A DNA stretch of 64,000 nt from Bostrychus sinensis (GCA_020698575.1 CM036255.1:21194501-21258500), one strand, 5' to 3'; positions 1 through 13,470 are shown, counted from the first letter of the stretch. The notes: generated by a model from the sequence alone, not told the origin. Numbers and translations are program-made.

Positions 1-3000
1 TTTCAATCTAATGCCAAAGTATGTGCTAATAGTTTGAGGTAACTTCTTAACCTTTGACTTGATGTAATGTATTCATATTTTGTGGAGGAGACTTTTAAAT
101 AAAACACAATCATACAAATCACGAAACTGGCCAGACTGACTCTTCTCCTATATTATACAAATGTAATTTCTATAGGCAGGATAATCACAGAAGGAGCAAC
201 CAATCAGAGACCTGTAATCAAAACAAACGTGGTGGATTATTGTCGGTTTTACCATAAACCACCATAATATGCTGTATTATGAGCAACTCTGTACTTATTT
301 CTGAACAGGGACAGCAGCAAAAGCCAATTGTACAAAGAGTTAAAGAAAAATTGGTTTGTTTGAATGTGATAGGACGTCAGCAGGACTTTACTGTTGTTAA
401 AAAAAGTCCCACAGAGGACTGAACAACAATGGAGACTTCAGCAGAATCAACAGGTGATGAAAGAAAGAACTAAAAGCCGTTAATCAGGTGACAGAAGTTA
501 TTCAGTTCTCTCTGTATTAGCCCAGCAACTGAGTTAAAACGGTTCGATGTGGCTGAGGAACCAGGAGCTGGCCAGGCTCAAATCTTTGTGTTATTGTTAC
601 AGGCCAGGAGGATTTAGAAAAAAAAAGGTTTTGGTTACTGGAATTCTGAATGGTACTGATACAATTTTCTGATTCTTCCTTATTATAGACAGACATTTTA
701 GGTGTCACTACCTTCTTCGGTGTATCTTAAATTAAAACCATAATTCTCTCAATACCCTTGCCTGAACTTAACCCAAGTTACCAAAGAAAGGTTTATCACA
801 CAGCATTTTCACACTTTGTCATTGACATAAAGATCCAACTTTTGCAGAAGTGTTAAATAAGCAGTGCTAAAAATTCTGAGTGATAATTTTCTTCCCACGT
901 CTCCTGCTCTGATTTGACCTTAGCATGAGTTGAACAGAAGCTCTAGTTGTTTACAGCCTGTTAGGTCATGCTGTGCTCCCTAACCCATTGTACATTCAGA
1001 GTGTAGATCATGATCTTCAACATTTTCCATTGCAGCAGAAAACCAAAAGCTTATTTTAGTTTTGGAGGCCGGGCATGTGTACTTGGTGGTGCTGCTACCA
1101 CCAGTTCTTGACTCCTGGCAGTGGCTCAGCAAAAGCAAGGCTTACGTAATTATGTAGATTTATTTATTTATCTGTGTAACCATGGGACTGTGCTAAACAT
1201 GCCTGGTGTTGCTCAGGAAAACCAGAAGAAACCGGGGGGCGGAGGAGGTTGAGGAGGCAGAGAAGTGACCGCGGCAGCCAGAGCCAGAGGGACACAGCTG
1301 AGAATGTCCCAGTGAGACGGGTCAGGAGCCAGGGCACAGCCTTAAGGCACCTTCCCTGGAAATAACCATATATCTGAGAAAATATGTTTAATAACCTTAG
1401 AGCTTATTGTGATAAAGATCATCAGTAAAAAAAAAAAAAAACAAGGCCTTACTTAACACTTCATTTAGACCAATGGTTCTCAGCTGATGTGGCTTCAGGA
1501 CCCACCATCACTCTATAATGACAAGCTGCCACCCAAAAATATATCGAAATATAATTAAGAGAAAGGTATTTCAGGAAAATTAGAAGATACTGAAGAAAAT
1601 TAAACAGTACTCCCATCAATGTCTGGTGTAACAGTAACGTTATAGAACTGGATTTTTGCTCTGGTTGAGTTTATTTTATATTATTCTGTGCTATATGTCC
1701 CACACTGCCACCTACTGTTAAGGAGTTCAAATTGACAATTAATTTTTGAAATTTTTGCCATGGCAAAGGCCTGCGATACTATTCTGCAATGAAGACCCAC
1801 ACCTACAGCGGTTTAAAGACCTGGTTTATTCCTCCACACTCTGCCAGATCATCAGTTTACCTAATGTGGTATCTACACTGCTTGGCTTACAATCCTTGTG
1901 TTTTTTTCTCCACATTTTTGGACTCCCATTCATTTCTGTTCTGTTTCCCCAGATCTATTTGGACCCCAGAAAACTTGAATTCTGTTTCCAGCCCTGTGTC
2001 CAGCTCCATTCCAGATACACCTCTTGCTCTGTTAAAATAAATCTTGTGGACTACTTTTTGCTGCTGTCTGCTCTGTTGATCCTCCAGACTACTTCTTTAC
2101 AGTAATATCATTAGCATGTAAGCTAAAGCCTTTATTCTCAAATGGGGTATTAGTACCTTTACCTTGAGGGGTACTTGGAAGCATCCCAGAGGGTACTCAA
2201 AAATTTGTCGGGAAAATAAATTGAATAAGTAATCATAGTTTATATATATATACAATAATGCTAAAATAAGGTAATAAATATATTAATACATTAAAATTGT
2301 AATTGGAAATGGTATTTCACTTGGTATTTTGTTTCATACCAATCCTTAAAAACTTTTTTTTTCTATCAAGCAATAATTGGGGGTACTTGGCTAAAGAAAA
2401 ATACATCATCATCATGGGGTACTGAAAAGGTACCAATGAAAGAACCAAAGAACCAATGATATAAAGGCTAAAGACTTCTGGATTTGTATGTAATGGTAGA
2501 TTATTAGTTACAGAGATCTGGCAAACCTCAACAGTTTATCCTCAGATTGAATACATCACTGGTTCCCAAAGTGAGGTCCGGGGCTCCCTGGAGACCCTTA
2601 AAGGCACTGCTGTGGGGGCCCCCAGAGGCTGTCTACATTAAGTACATAAAAGGAAATTGAATTTATAAACAAATTACAAACAAGTACAGTTATATAGTTG
2701 TTTAAAACACTACTTTGAAGCTATTTTAGACACTTTACACTTTAGAATAACTCGCAACTATGAAGCAGTAATAAAGCATTAATAAACATGTAATTAACAA
2801 TATTTACAATGAATAGTTTTATAGATCCTGAACTATAACTGATGTTTATAATCTTGCACTGATTTAGCTGAGCTTATTACTAAAGAATGAAACAATAATA
2901 ACAATGTTCATAAGGCTAAACTGTTGCTTGTAAATGTTGAAGTAATGTTTTGTAAATAATCGATTAACAGGTTACTAACTCTAAACTAATACTTAAATAA

Positions 3001-5430
3001 TGCTCAATAGTGTGAGTTATTCTAAAGTGTTACTGTTTTTTTTAATAGAAAGCTATGGGAAAAAATATGACATAGTCTTAAATTTTATTGTTGGAGGCCC
3101 ACATGGGATTTTCAGATTTTTAATGGCTGATTTAATGGGAATGGCTGGAACACATCAATCACCACAACTTCAGCAAATGAAGTGATTATCAGATCTGGGT
3201 GCTTTCCAGTATTTTTAACAAATATTATCTCATCAACAGCCATTCATTTTTGTAAGCCCACAATTTTAATTTTAATTATAATTATATTAGTAGTTATTTT
3301 TTCAGTAGTAACCAAGTCCGTGAGGAAGTGTTGGATTAGGCCTGTGGAGAGAGGCATCTGGTCACATCACATGTCCCGGGATCCAGTCGCCTTTCAATCT
3401 CCCTCCAACAACACAGAGGCCAGAAATAAAGAACAGAGTGAAGGAAGATTTCACAGCAGATTACCCCAGGATTTAATGAACTCTTTCCTTCCACTTGTCT
3501 CTGGAACAGTCCATTAATCTGTCCGGGAAAATTATCCATCTAAAAATAGCCAACAAAGTGTCATACAGATAAGTATTTTGGGATGTGAGGTGATTTATGG
3601 AGAGAGGAGATATGAGTGTACAGAGGCTGGAGCAGTCAGTGTCAGAGTGCACTGGAAGACAAAAGAATCCACAGGGAAGTCAGCGTCTGGTACAAAACGC
3701 CCACTTTCAGCAACAACAACAGCAGGAGTCTCTTCAGGACAAGCCCGTCTGTATGGGCGGAGAGGACCCCTCCAGAGAAAAAGTACAAATATAGATACAA
3801 CATGGTGACTCACTTTGACAATCAATGTGTATCTATAGGTACAGTGGGATAAAATTAGATATTTTATGAGTTTTTGTCAATTTAGTATGGGCCAACATGA
3901 GAGCAGATGAGCCAAAGATTCATTCATTTCAGAATTCCCCCAGAATAGATTCAGGTGGGCTGTATGTTCAGTAATCAGTGTTAGGCACTAATTATATGCT
4001 TTTATTCAACAGTGGTACTCTCTGTAAATATTTGAGTTTTAGTTTAATTGTCAAGGACTTAGTCCATAAATTAGCTTTTATCATAAAAAGCTGTATGTAA
4101 TGTCACTTTTTTCTTGTAAGAATGCTTTTTGTTTTGTTCCTGTCACAAAACATACTAATGAAATATTTTTTGTAGATCTCTAAAGATATTTTTTATGCCA
4201 ATCTGCCCAAAAGTCAAAAGTGATTTAGCCTTTTTAAGTTGTGCATACAAATTTTCTGAGTCTAAATACACATATTTTTCTTTTTGATAATGGTAAATTT
4301 TAGTTAAAAGTAACTTTCCAGTGGTCATCGCCAGAAGGACTGCAAAATCAAATTCTAGTTTGCCATTGCCTTATCACACCTATACTACACATTAAACATT
4401 TTAACGTTTTAATTATGGCTAGTGAGAATCTGAAATGGCTAGTAACTTTTGCAAAACACTTGCCACAGAGGTCAGTGAGCAAAGACGTTAATGTTAAGCC
4501 CTGTGCACATAGGAGAATAAAATCTAACCAGTTACTGAAACCACAATAACTCTCATATGGAAAGACAAAATTCCAGGTAGTGAATGCTTCTAAAAGTAAA
4601 TAGCTGTCAGTGTTAGTCTCCAAGTTAATAAATGATCAATGATGTTTTTTTTCTAACAGGGCTTCATCTAATAAAATACAGTAGCTAAACAAGTTCGATT
4701 AAAGTGCAGTTCCTTGGCTTGACTACAACTTCAGTGAAAGTTTCTGAAGATTTAAAAATACTCTTTCATGATTACAAAGTGCTGTCTGAGGCTGCATTAC
4801 TGTGTCAAAGATATGGGCCATTTGCAAGGTGCACAGACCACAAACTGCTTTTAATCCGCTGTAACATGTGTGACACTTAACTGTATGTGCATGGGATCAA
4901 AATAGATTTAAAAGCATCAGAAATAGAGAAAACCAATTAAGAGAGTCTCTAAATGAGCATTTGCATAAATCTGAACACAAATAGAGCGGAGGAGAGCAGG
5001 TCTGTCGCTCAGATTAAAGTGCTGTTTTTGTGAATGGAGCGATGGGATGGAGGGGGGTGCTGCTGCTTATCCATAGGTTTGTGCAGTAATTATAGGCGGG
5101 ATTTGGGACAGAGACAGGAAGTACCGAAAGTAAGCAGTGAGCCGCAAGGGGAGGATTTTTTTTTTTTTCAGATGAGTTCAGAGCTTCCATCCACTCAGCA
5201 ACGGGCAAAAAGACAAAACAACAAGGACAGAAAGACAGACAGTTAAGAGTCAGTGTCTGTTATTCTGTAAATGTCACACTGGCATTTCCACTGCAATGTC
5301 CTATTTTGATTCAAATTATACTATACATATATTGTTTGATAAAAAATGAGTACATTTTCTCATACATAGTTTAACTTGGTTTTATTTTGTAGGAAAATTA
5401 AGTCTCTAAATGAAAAACACATAATAATAA
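1..5430. other. Intergenic, no gene recognised
   Basis: No convincing exon is seen; the open frames are short and lack recognisable motifs. Possible decayed transposon pieces are hAT-type starts near 1473 (tggttctcagctg) and 2568 (ctggttcccaaag), and a stretch at 2130-2440 that repeats the phrase ggggtact several times. A(15) lies at 1427-1441. The 3330-3540 interval is less AT-rich and unassigned. Confidence 0.6.
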
Positions 5431-5439
5431 AAATACTAA

Positions 5440-5755
5440 TAATACTGAATACTAATACTAGTAAACTAATAATTAAAACAGGAGAAGTAGTAGTAATAGT
5501 GGCAGTAATAATAGTAGAAAGCAGTAACAAAAACAGTATTGGTAGTAGCAGTAGTAGTGTTAGTAGGATAGAAGTACCAGTAGTACCAGTCGGAGTAGTA
5601 GTAGTAGAAAGCAGTGACAAAAACAGTATTGGTTGTAGCAGTAGTAGTATTAGTAGTACAGAAGTACCAGAGGTAGCAGTAGTACCAGTTGGAGTAGTAG
5701 TAATAGTAGTAGAAGTAAAAGTAGTAGTAGTAGTAGTAGCAGTTTTCAGTGTGGA
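5440..5755 (+). repeat. Degenerate (AGT)n array with a 90-bp tandem duplication
   Basis: AGT/AGC triplets dominate the block. Within it a unit beginning AGAAAGCAGT(A/G)ACAAAAACAG occurs at 5516 and again at 5606, so a 90-bp segment has been duplicated. The resulting Ser/Val-rich open frames are by-products of the triplets. Confidence 0.85.
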
Positions 5756-6389
5756 GGAGGTGGAGCAGCGTCGTGGGGGAAGTGGAGGCGGAGGCAGGCT
5801 GAGAGCCCGAGCCAGGGGTAGGTTAAGTACAAATTTGGAACCACATAAGCCGACCGCACTGCTGAAAGACTATAATTTGGATTTTCCCAGAATAGCCGGT
5901 AAACGAGGGGAGAGAGGAGGGACAGTAACATAAACTTTTTAGCAGCACGCAACACGCACAACAACAACACACTCCCTGACTGGCCATCTTGTCTCACACA
6001 CACACACACCACACACATAAGGGACAATTACAGACAGAGGCTTTAACATGTTGTTTGTGTGTGTGTGGATGTAAAGACATGAGGCCCACTGCAAATATAG
6101 TCAGGACTGAGGGCATGTTTACTGATGTACCCATAATGCACTTCACTTTAAAGATGTGTGTAAGGAAAAAGATATGATGAGTAATTAGTGTACTAACAGT
6201 GTACTTTTTGCTGTGGTAACTATGGGAGGGAAAAGCTGACAAGAAAAAAAAGGTAAGTAAAAGACTTTCTTCTGCTAATTGTTCTAATCCAATCTAATCC
6301 ATCATAATAATGGATTATATTTATATTTCAGATTCCAAGCCTAAGTTTCACAAAGCACTTTTACAACCCAGTTCATTATTCATTTACTT
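5756..6389. other. Intergenic, with CA/GT runs
   Basis: There is a purine-rich start, a (CA)n run at about 5993-6016 and a short (GT)n run at about 6055-6067. No gene is seen. Confidence 0.55.
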
Positions 6390-6640
6390 CAAAGCCACAA
6401 ATTGGTGGTGGGGTTAGCCACAGCTGCCCTGGGGCAAACTCGTGGCAGTCATACTGCGCCAACGGCCTGACCACAACAACAAACACTGCACAACAATGAC
6501 ACACTCATTCATGCACCACGGCCACAGATGCTGGAGGCAAAGGTGGGTGAAGTGTCTTGCCCAAGGACACTACAACAGCATGGACTAGGGGTAGTGGGGA
6601 TCGAACCACCATCCTACTCCCCAGAAACATATGCAATAGT
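6390..6640 (-). mobile_element. SINE-like interspersed repeat (reverse orientation)
   Basis: It contains GGTGGGTGAAGTGTCTTGCC at 6542-6561, the reverse complement of the (A/G)GGCAAG(A/G)CAC(T)TCACCCACC block also seen at 50129 and 41900, followed by a GGGGATCGAACC box that resembles a tRNA-type B box. The family name is not assigned. Confidence 0.55.
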
Positions 6641-6733
6641 ATTACAATGTTAAAATCCTGTGGTGTGAGTAAAGATTTTTGTTATTCTATACATTTAGGA
6701 AACCTTTTTTGTGAAGAAACATTTAATGCTGTA

Positions 6734-7601
6734 TATTGAGGGCTTGGAGGCAAAGGGGAGTAAGTGCCATCTTGGGCAAATATGAGTATTATATATTAAA
6801 TGAAAGCTCTCAGTGAGATCTTTTTGATGGCAAAAGGATAGAACTGAAATGTTGATCCCTAATTTAGGAAAAGCTAAAAGGCCTAATGGTGAAAGTGGAG
6901 TTTTGTTCAGTGCCAAAAAGGCTTAAGTTTAACACTGAGCAAACCAATGTTAGAACCGTCTCACAGCACTAACTATAAAAATACATATGTATTTATTTAT
7001 TTAAGTAGAAAAGTCTTTAGGATACAAATCTATTTTGCAAGAGTGTCCTGGCAATGAGGCACCACAAAACTTTAATGTCAGATACAAAAGTTGCTGTGTG
7101 CAGTTGTTTACTTTCATACTCTCTGAGTTCTAGGTTTCATTCATTCATTCATTTTCTACCGCTTATTCCCGTTAGGGGTCGCGGGTGACTGGAGCCTATC
7201 CCAGTAACTTTGGGCCGTAGGCGGGGTACACCCTGGACAGGGGCCAGCTTGTTGCGAACACAGACAGACAACCATTCACTCTCACATTCATTCACTAGGG
7301 TCAATTTAGAGTCACCAATTCACCTAACACATGCATGTCTTTGGATGGTGGGAGGAAGCCGGAGAACCCGGTAACACGGGGAGGACATGCAGACTCCACC
7401 CAGTGAGTTCATGTGATGGTGTGTATTGGGAAAATGTTAGGGTCTAAAAAGCATTTCTCATTTTTTTGCCACAAAAATATCAAATACTGTGTTTGTTTTG
7501 GGGCAGCAGCAGCTTATTCAATTTTGATGAAAATTTATTTTGCCTCTCCTGTAAAATCTGTAAAATTGCACTTACGCCCCTCTGCTTCCAAGCCCTCAAT
7601 A
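6734..7601. mobile_element. Element bounded by 34-bp inverted repeats
   Basis: The 34 bases at 6734-6767 (tattgagggcttggaggc...) match the reverse complement of 7568-7601 at about 30 of 34 positions. Arms of this quality about 830 bp apart suggest a non-autonomous DNA transposon. No transposase frame is seen, and target duplications are not clear. A LINE/SINE-like repeat (7141-7398) sits inside and is probably a later insertion. Confidence 0.55.
7141..7398 (+). mobile_element. Common fish interspersed repeat
   Basis: It starts with (ATTC)n and runs through phrases recognised from many fish genomes: GGGGTCGCGGGTGACTGGAG, GGCGGGGTACACCCTGGACA, CAATTTAGAGTCACCAATTC and CATGTCTTTGGATGGTGGGA. It is widely copied and probably LINE- or SINE-derived, but the exact family was not searched. 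A shorter, more decayed copy is at 33130-33260. Confidence 0.75.
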
Positions 7602-7639
7602 TTTAAAGTGCAGTGTATTGTAATATATTTTTAATTATC

Positions 7640-8231
7640 TGTTTGTTGTTGTGACAGCCATCTATCTCTATATCTGATCACCTCCATCACTCACTAATAG
7701 TTGTGCTAACATCTGAAACCAATAATCCCATCAGCAGTAACAGTGTCATGCTCGATTTACGACTTTGTGCTTCAGAAACACTGAGACTCTGAGAACGGCC
7801 GCACACAGTCAGCTCCACATCTCCATCTCACTCTCTCAGGGTTACGTCCTGTAGGCAAGAGTTTAGCTGCACGTCTCTTTGTGGAGGAGAATGCACAGAC
7901 CCCCAGCAGCTGTCTGATAAAACGACCTAAAGTTTTCAAACACACATGGACCCAGCATAACTCAACACAGATGTTTTAACGTGTGTCAAAAACTCTCAGA
8001 GTGAATCCAGAGACCTGTGTCATTCATCACACGGCTATTCGTCCTTGTAATCATTATGGGCTGAGTGTAGCATCTCTGATCACCAATGGATGCCATAAAA
8101 ACTTTAATGCAGGGATAAAAAAGTCAAGGTGAACATAACCAATGATGGTGGCATCACACTGAGGTCTATAGAAAAACTTAAACTTAAAATCTGAACCACA
8201 CATGAGGAGAGAAGTCTTCTTTTCTTTCGCT
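7640..8231. other. Intergenic, no gene or repeat recognised
   Basis: The sequence looks unique and I see no motif or exon signal that can be supported. Confidence 0.45.
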
Positions 8232-8396
8232 ACAGCAAATCATCTGCTTCCTAGTGTGCAGAGATTTGTAAATTAATTTGGCATACGTTTTATGCCGGAT
8301 GCACTTCCCGCCGTCCTGACACAACCTTCTCTATTTATCCAGCTTAAGACTGGCACAGAGAGTACACTGGATGTGACTCATTGTGGCTGGATTATG
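8232..8396 (-). mobile_element. SINE/LINE-tail repeat, family A copy 1
   Basis: The reverse complement shows the family signature: tgccagtc...aagc...ataaatagagaaggttg, then tcaggacggcgggaagtgca, then tccggcataaaacg. At least a dozen diverged copies occur in this window in both orientations. Confidence 0.65.
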
Positions 8397-8399
8397 AGA

Positions 8400-9227
8400 G
8401 AAGACAATACAATGGGCCATACAAGAGAATTTAGTTATGCACACTGTCTGTATGGGAGGAGATGACGCCTCAATAGAAACTGTAAAAATCTAAATTTAAC
8501 CTGGTGACTCACTGAGAAAGATACTGTGTATATGTGCATACAAAGAGCTAAAATTAGATTTTCTGCTTTTTGTTAATTTAGTTTTTGCCAATCAAATAAG
8601 CCAAAATTAAACATAGGCTTTGCAAACTACATCTCTAAATAGATGGGGTTTCTCATTTACTACTGCTAAGTTTACACTGTTTTGTTGCTAACCCCTAGAT
8701 ATTAATGTTGTATTACAGTAACAGCTTTTCATAGAAGTCAAAATGTATCAGCAACATTTAGTAACAGCTGCTAACACAGGGCTAAGTTGGCTTGGTCCCT
8801 TCCTATTTTGCAGCTGCTCTGATGCAAACATGAATGACATACACAATTACTGGGCTATAATCCTCACAATATATACACCTTGTCCATCCCATTGTACTTT
8901 TTAATACTTCTATAGCCTGACTCGATTTGTCAGTGAGCATTAACAATAATCATGTGTACATTGTCACGCTGGTGCTGTCAGCCCAGTCCCTTGTTGTGGC
9001 ACAGTAGGTCAAGTGAAAGAAGTGGGTCAGCTGTTTATTTAAAGTAGGTCGCATTGGCACATCGCTGATCGCCCTGCAGACAGGAAACATGCCATTAACA
9101 GCTCACTGTCCTCATTAACAAACAATCATTTTCACTCTGGGCTTAGCAATGTATGATCCCACAGTGTATGATTAAAATATAGGTAAACAGTGCAACAATT
9201 GGTTAAGGCAGTGGACAAAAGAAACTA
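8400..9227. other. Intergenic, no gene recognised
   Basis: I see no exon or repeat I can support. The phrase around 8445-8550 (gtctgtatgggagga, then ctggtgactcact) resembles 3750-3815, so a low-copy repeat may be shared by those places. Confidence 0.4.
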
Positions 9228-9440
9228 CAAATCCCATTCTGAAATAGTTGGGACAAAAAATGTTTAAATTCTAAATAAAAACAGCAAAGAATGGTTTGCA
9301 AATCTCTTAAAACTATGTATTATTCACAATAGAGCATAGACAATGTTTTCATGTTGAGATATTTCACTATTTTATAAAGTTGATGGCAGTAACACATCTG
9401 AAAACAACTGGGATAAGGCAACAAAAAGTAGGAAAATAAC
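9228..9440 (+). mobile_element. Tc1-like transposon 5' end fragment
   Basis: It carries the recognisable 5' sequence of a fish Tc1-like family: AGTTGGGAC near 9247, taaataaaaacagcaaagaatg, TTTGCAAATCTC, TATTCACAATAGAGCATAGA, then gatggcagtaacac and ggcaacaaaaag. The element stops after about 210 bp and lacks transposase and right end. Confidence 0.65.
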
Positions 9441-9839
9441 ATACACAACTAAATCCTAATTTTGTTTCCTAAATGTATATAGGTTCACATAAGCTTTTTT
9501 AAACAACATATTTTGTGTATAGAGAATAATCTGGACTTATTGGCCTGCACTGGCACCTGAGTTAGAATCACTGTGGTACTGTACATTTTTTGCAATAAAT
9601 ATTATTGATTTGGGCTACCTTACTCAGACATTTAAGATGTTTATAAGAAAAAAAACCTTTTATAACTCTATTGATTGCTTTTGTACACTATTTGTGTTGT
9701 AATGGAGATGATATGGAGCATTAAAGAATCAGTGTGGCTGGTAACTAAATACATTTTCAATTTCTGAAAAAAACAAAAAAAGTATTTAAGATCAGACCAA
9801 CCACCATTACACTGTATGATACCTTCCTTGTCCTTTAAG

Positions 9840-10005
9840 CTGTTCCCCACTAAATCATCTGTCTCTGTTAAGCTCCATCTTCTGCAGCCTCCTCTCTCAC
9901 ACAGACTAACTTCATGTCCTCTTTCACTGCTTCCATAAATCTCTTCTTTGGTTGGCCTCCTGCCTGCACAGCTCTAACCTCAGCATCCTTCTGCCGACAT
10001 ACAGT
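9840..10005 (-). mobile_element. LINE-derived fragment
   Basis: The phrases ccatcttctgcagcctcctc, ttcatgtcctctttcactgc and cttctttggttggcctcctg belong to a repeat common in fish genomes, often next to family A tails. No reverse transcriptase frame remains. Confidence 0.5.
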
Positions 10006-11070
10006 GATACTTTATGATACCTATTTACTACAAAGGCACTGTCCAAGTGGAGTATATTGTTTTAGGATTCATATAGATAGAAATAGTTTCATTTACAAAC
10101 AAACATTTTCTTTACAAAGTATCCTAATCCCACATGTCAGACTTCATTAATCAGTATTTTCCAGCACTGAGGCTATAGCCCTACTTCCAGTGGGACAGTA
10201 ACCCCCTAGCGCAAACACATTTGTGATTTTTACTGGCTCACATTATGACATCTTTAGTTTTCTTCTTTTGGGTTTTCTAAATTTCTGACCTAAAATTAAG
10301 TCCACAGTCCAGTCCAGAGACAAAAGAACCCCAGCACCACCACCAGCAGCAGCTTGTGTCATTCTGTCTTCCTCCAAGCTGTGTCTCCACTTTTTGAAAG
10401 ACGTCCAACACATCTGCCATTTTCATCCTTCATTAAGTAACGCAAATAACCTAAAGGTAGAAGCAGCACCAGGGCTGAGTCTGCCAAGATGTGCCAGAGA
10501 TAGTTTCCTCTGTGTTTGCTCTGATTTGCACCGAGATTGAATTGCTAAATCATAAACAGGCTGCGGGGCACACACTGGCATTGCGGGGAACTAACCACAG
10601 TTGTCATAATAGGCCTTCGGAAGATGGATTTGATGGCATTGTTTTACTCGATGCGTGGGGCTTCATTCAAGAGAAACGCTGGCAACCAAAGACAGTCTGC
10701 GGTTCGTGCCTTTCTTCCTCTTTGTTCCTAAAATGACTTCTTCTGGGCCAAATTGGCAGCGTGGTGCTTCTCATAACGTCTTTCTCTAAGTCACCGGATA
10801 TTCAATAGGGGCAACGTGGACCCAAATTGTTGCTCGGGACTGTAGACAATATCCCTCTCATATTGAACTGACCGCATCGTTTAGCAGTTCGACATTGTGT
10901 GTATATACACAAGCAATTATTTCTACTCCCAAGGTCATTTAACTCTTTAATCCTGAAATAAAGACAGTTTTGGCAAGCACTAAGCACGCTCGGCTGGAAA
11001 ATAAATCATTGTAATAGTGAGCAGTGACAGCCGTGATCTTTTAGTGGCTTCTACAAAGGTTAGAGCCAGC
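10006..11070. other. Intergenic; unassigned sequence
   Basis: No exon is supported. The part at about 10480-10990 is of higher complexity than its surroundings and lacks any repeat I recognise. It is listed in the hunt section as a possible conserved non-coding element. Confidence 0.4.
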
Positions 11071-11074
11071 GGTG

Positions 11075-11955
11075 GACAGTAACTGGATACTGTTACTCAA
11101 GTACTTTTTTGAAGAATATATACTTTCTAAAATGTACTTTTATTTTTACTTTGTTAGATGTTTGAGGAAAAATGAGCAAGTAAGTATTTTTTACTACTAA
11201 TAATAGTATTAGTACTAGTAATAGGTAATAGGTTTATCGTGGTACAATATGAGTACTTTTTTTTTACCTTGATGGTAAAGTGGGAAGGAGCAGAAGTAGT
11301 AGTAGTACAAGTAGTAGTAGTACAAGTAATAATAGCAGTGGTAGCAGTAGCAGTAGTTGTGGCACTATTAGTAATAGTAGTACTAGTAGTAGGTAACTAG
11401 AAGTATAGTGGTGGCACTAGTAATGTTAGTATTATAGTAGTAAGTAGTAGTTCTAACTCAAGTAAAGTACTTATACTCTAAATTAAGTTTTTTTTTTTTT
11501 GTTTTTTTACTGGTGGCAAAGTGGGAAGTAGCAGTAGTAGTTGTAAAAGTAATATAACCGCAATGGTAGCAGTAGCAGTAGTTGTAGCACTACTAGTAAT
11601 AGTAGTAGTAGTAATAGGTAATAAGAGTTTAGTAGTCGTAATAGTCAGCTCAAGTAAAGTACTTATACTCTAAATTGAAAAAAGTATTTTTTATCTTGGC
11701 AAAGTGTAAAGTAGCAGTAGTAGTTGTAAAAGTAATAATAGCAAAGGTATTAGTAGCAGTAGTAGTAGCTGTAGCGCAAGTAATAATAATAGTACTAATA
11801 ATAGGTACTAGCAGTAGTATCAGTATTGAAGTAACAGTAGTAGTACACTAGTTTTAATAGTAGTAGTACTAGAACTAGTTGCAGTACCTTTTACCGATAG
11901 TAAACTTTACACTGAGCAACATTGTTTTGCAGTAGCAGTACTTTTACTTGAGTAC
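11075..11955 (+). repeat. Composite repeat of AAGTA-rich sequence and (AGT)n, tandemly reiterated
   Basis: It opens with ggtggacagtaactggatac and closes with gtacttttacttgagtacag. Inside, units made of CTCAAGTAAAGTACTTATAC, then a T-rich run, then ggcaaagtgggaagtagc, then degenerate (AGT)n, recur. The unit at 11457 repeats at 11649 (192 bp apart), with a less regular one before. The same family occurs at 27.9, 35.9, 46.9, 48.5 and 63.4 kb. Confidence 0.75.
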
Positions 11956-13470
11956 AGATCTGGCTCATTAGATGTGGCCCATCACAGTCAGGACAGGACT
12001 TTCTGCACAGATTAGTATCAGTGTTGGATTTACTCAGGTGTGTTTGCTGTGCCGCTGCAGGCCATTAACTCGAACCACAAATATTCACACAAAGATAACT
12101 GCACAGGACATGCCTCCACTCACTCGTTACCCGGGACGCCTGCTTTATTATGAGCGGCTCAAAATCTCTTCATTAAATCAGTGAAGACATTTGGAGTTTC
12201 GAATATCGCTACTTGGGCTGCGAGCGCTTCGGCTGCGAAATCCTAAACCGCCACAAAAATCAGACTCCATTTGTTTCCCACAAAACAAACGGATCGTCCA
12301 CAAACTGTGTCAGTGTGTGTCCCGCTCTGCATCAGCTGCAAGTGATTTTGGCCCCAGTTAAACACAACACAAAGTGACAGATGAGTTGAATCAGATTTGG
12401 GAACAGTGGTCCATTGATCCTCTTTCACTGTGCCCGTGCCACAGGCTTTCCTCGAGCTTTTAGTCTGGTTTGATAGTTTGTGGATTGGTTGTCATGTCAA
12501 TATGGTTTTAAAAATTTTAAACCATATCCTGGCACGCCTCAGTGGAGCATTTGAGTAAATAAAACTGTGGGTTCTAGGAAGAGGCTTGTAATCGATGCCT
12601 AAAATGGTCAGATATTTGATAAAAACAGATTTTGACACGTATGTCCAAGTCTATACTTGGATAATTATGAAAGCTCTTTTCCCAATACATCGAGGTTACC
12701 TGTACTCCTGCAAATGCAAATGTATTATTGTGTTAAGATGGAAAGTGTTGTAAAACTCACACAGTAATACCTCTTGGTCCATTTTACTTTATAATTTTTT
12801 GTCTGTAGGCGTTAATTTGCCACTTATATTGAATTTTTTTTTCAGGCTTTTTGAAATAGGTATGGAGCTTTTGCATTTTTTTTTTTAACGTAAAATAACG
12901 TATATGTATGGAAAACATCTTTTGGGCAGATGTTACTTTGCCAAATTTATCAGAACAAGGCTCAGTATACAGTGTTACTTTAGCATAATAGTGGACCTTT
13001 AAAAGAAACACTTTCACCTGTGTCTATAGCTCCCTGTACTCATTTTGGTTAATTGGCCTGGCCTGGCTTTCTTTTTTCCCCCCATACAAAACAAAGTCTG
13101 GCCTTAGTTGATCCAAGTTTGTTTTCCAGGAGACAAAACTGATTAAATTCAAATCAAATGCAATTCAACATTCACTGTCTTATTTTGGATAAAGAGTTAG
13201 GATTAGTTGGTAGAAGCTAGCTTGAACAGAGGAAAACTTGCATGAGAGAGGCTGGCCAGGCTATCTCAAATGAAAAAAAAAAAAAATACATTTGGCACAA
13301 ATTTATAAAAAATAATAAAATAATAATATAAATCATAATAAATTAAGCACATCTTAGCCTTCAAAATTGTGACCTTGTCTTTGAATTTAAGATTTAATGA
13401 AAACAAGACCCATCCTCATGTCATAGTACAACTTGTTGCTTAACTGATCTATTGTTTGTTATTATTATTA
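11956..13470. other. Intergenic, no gene recognised
   Basis: I see no exon, transposon or array that can be supported. There is an A14 run at 13267-13280. Confidence 0.45.

Noticed and set aside
5376..5933. 185-codon Ser/Val-rich forward frame
   Set aside because: Produced by the AGT triplet array and its flanks; no start context and no other protein features.
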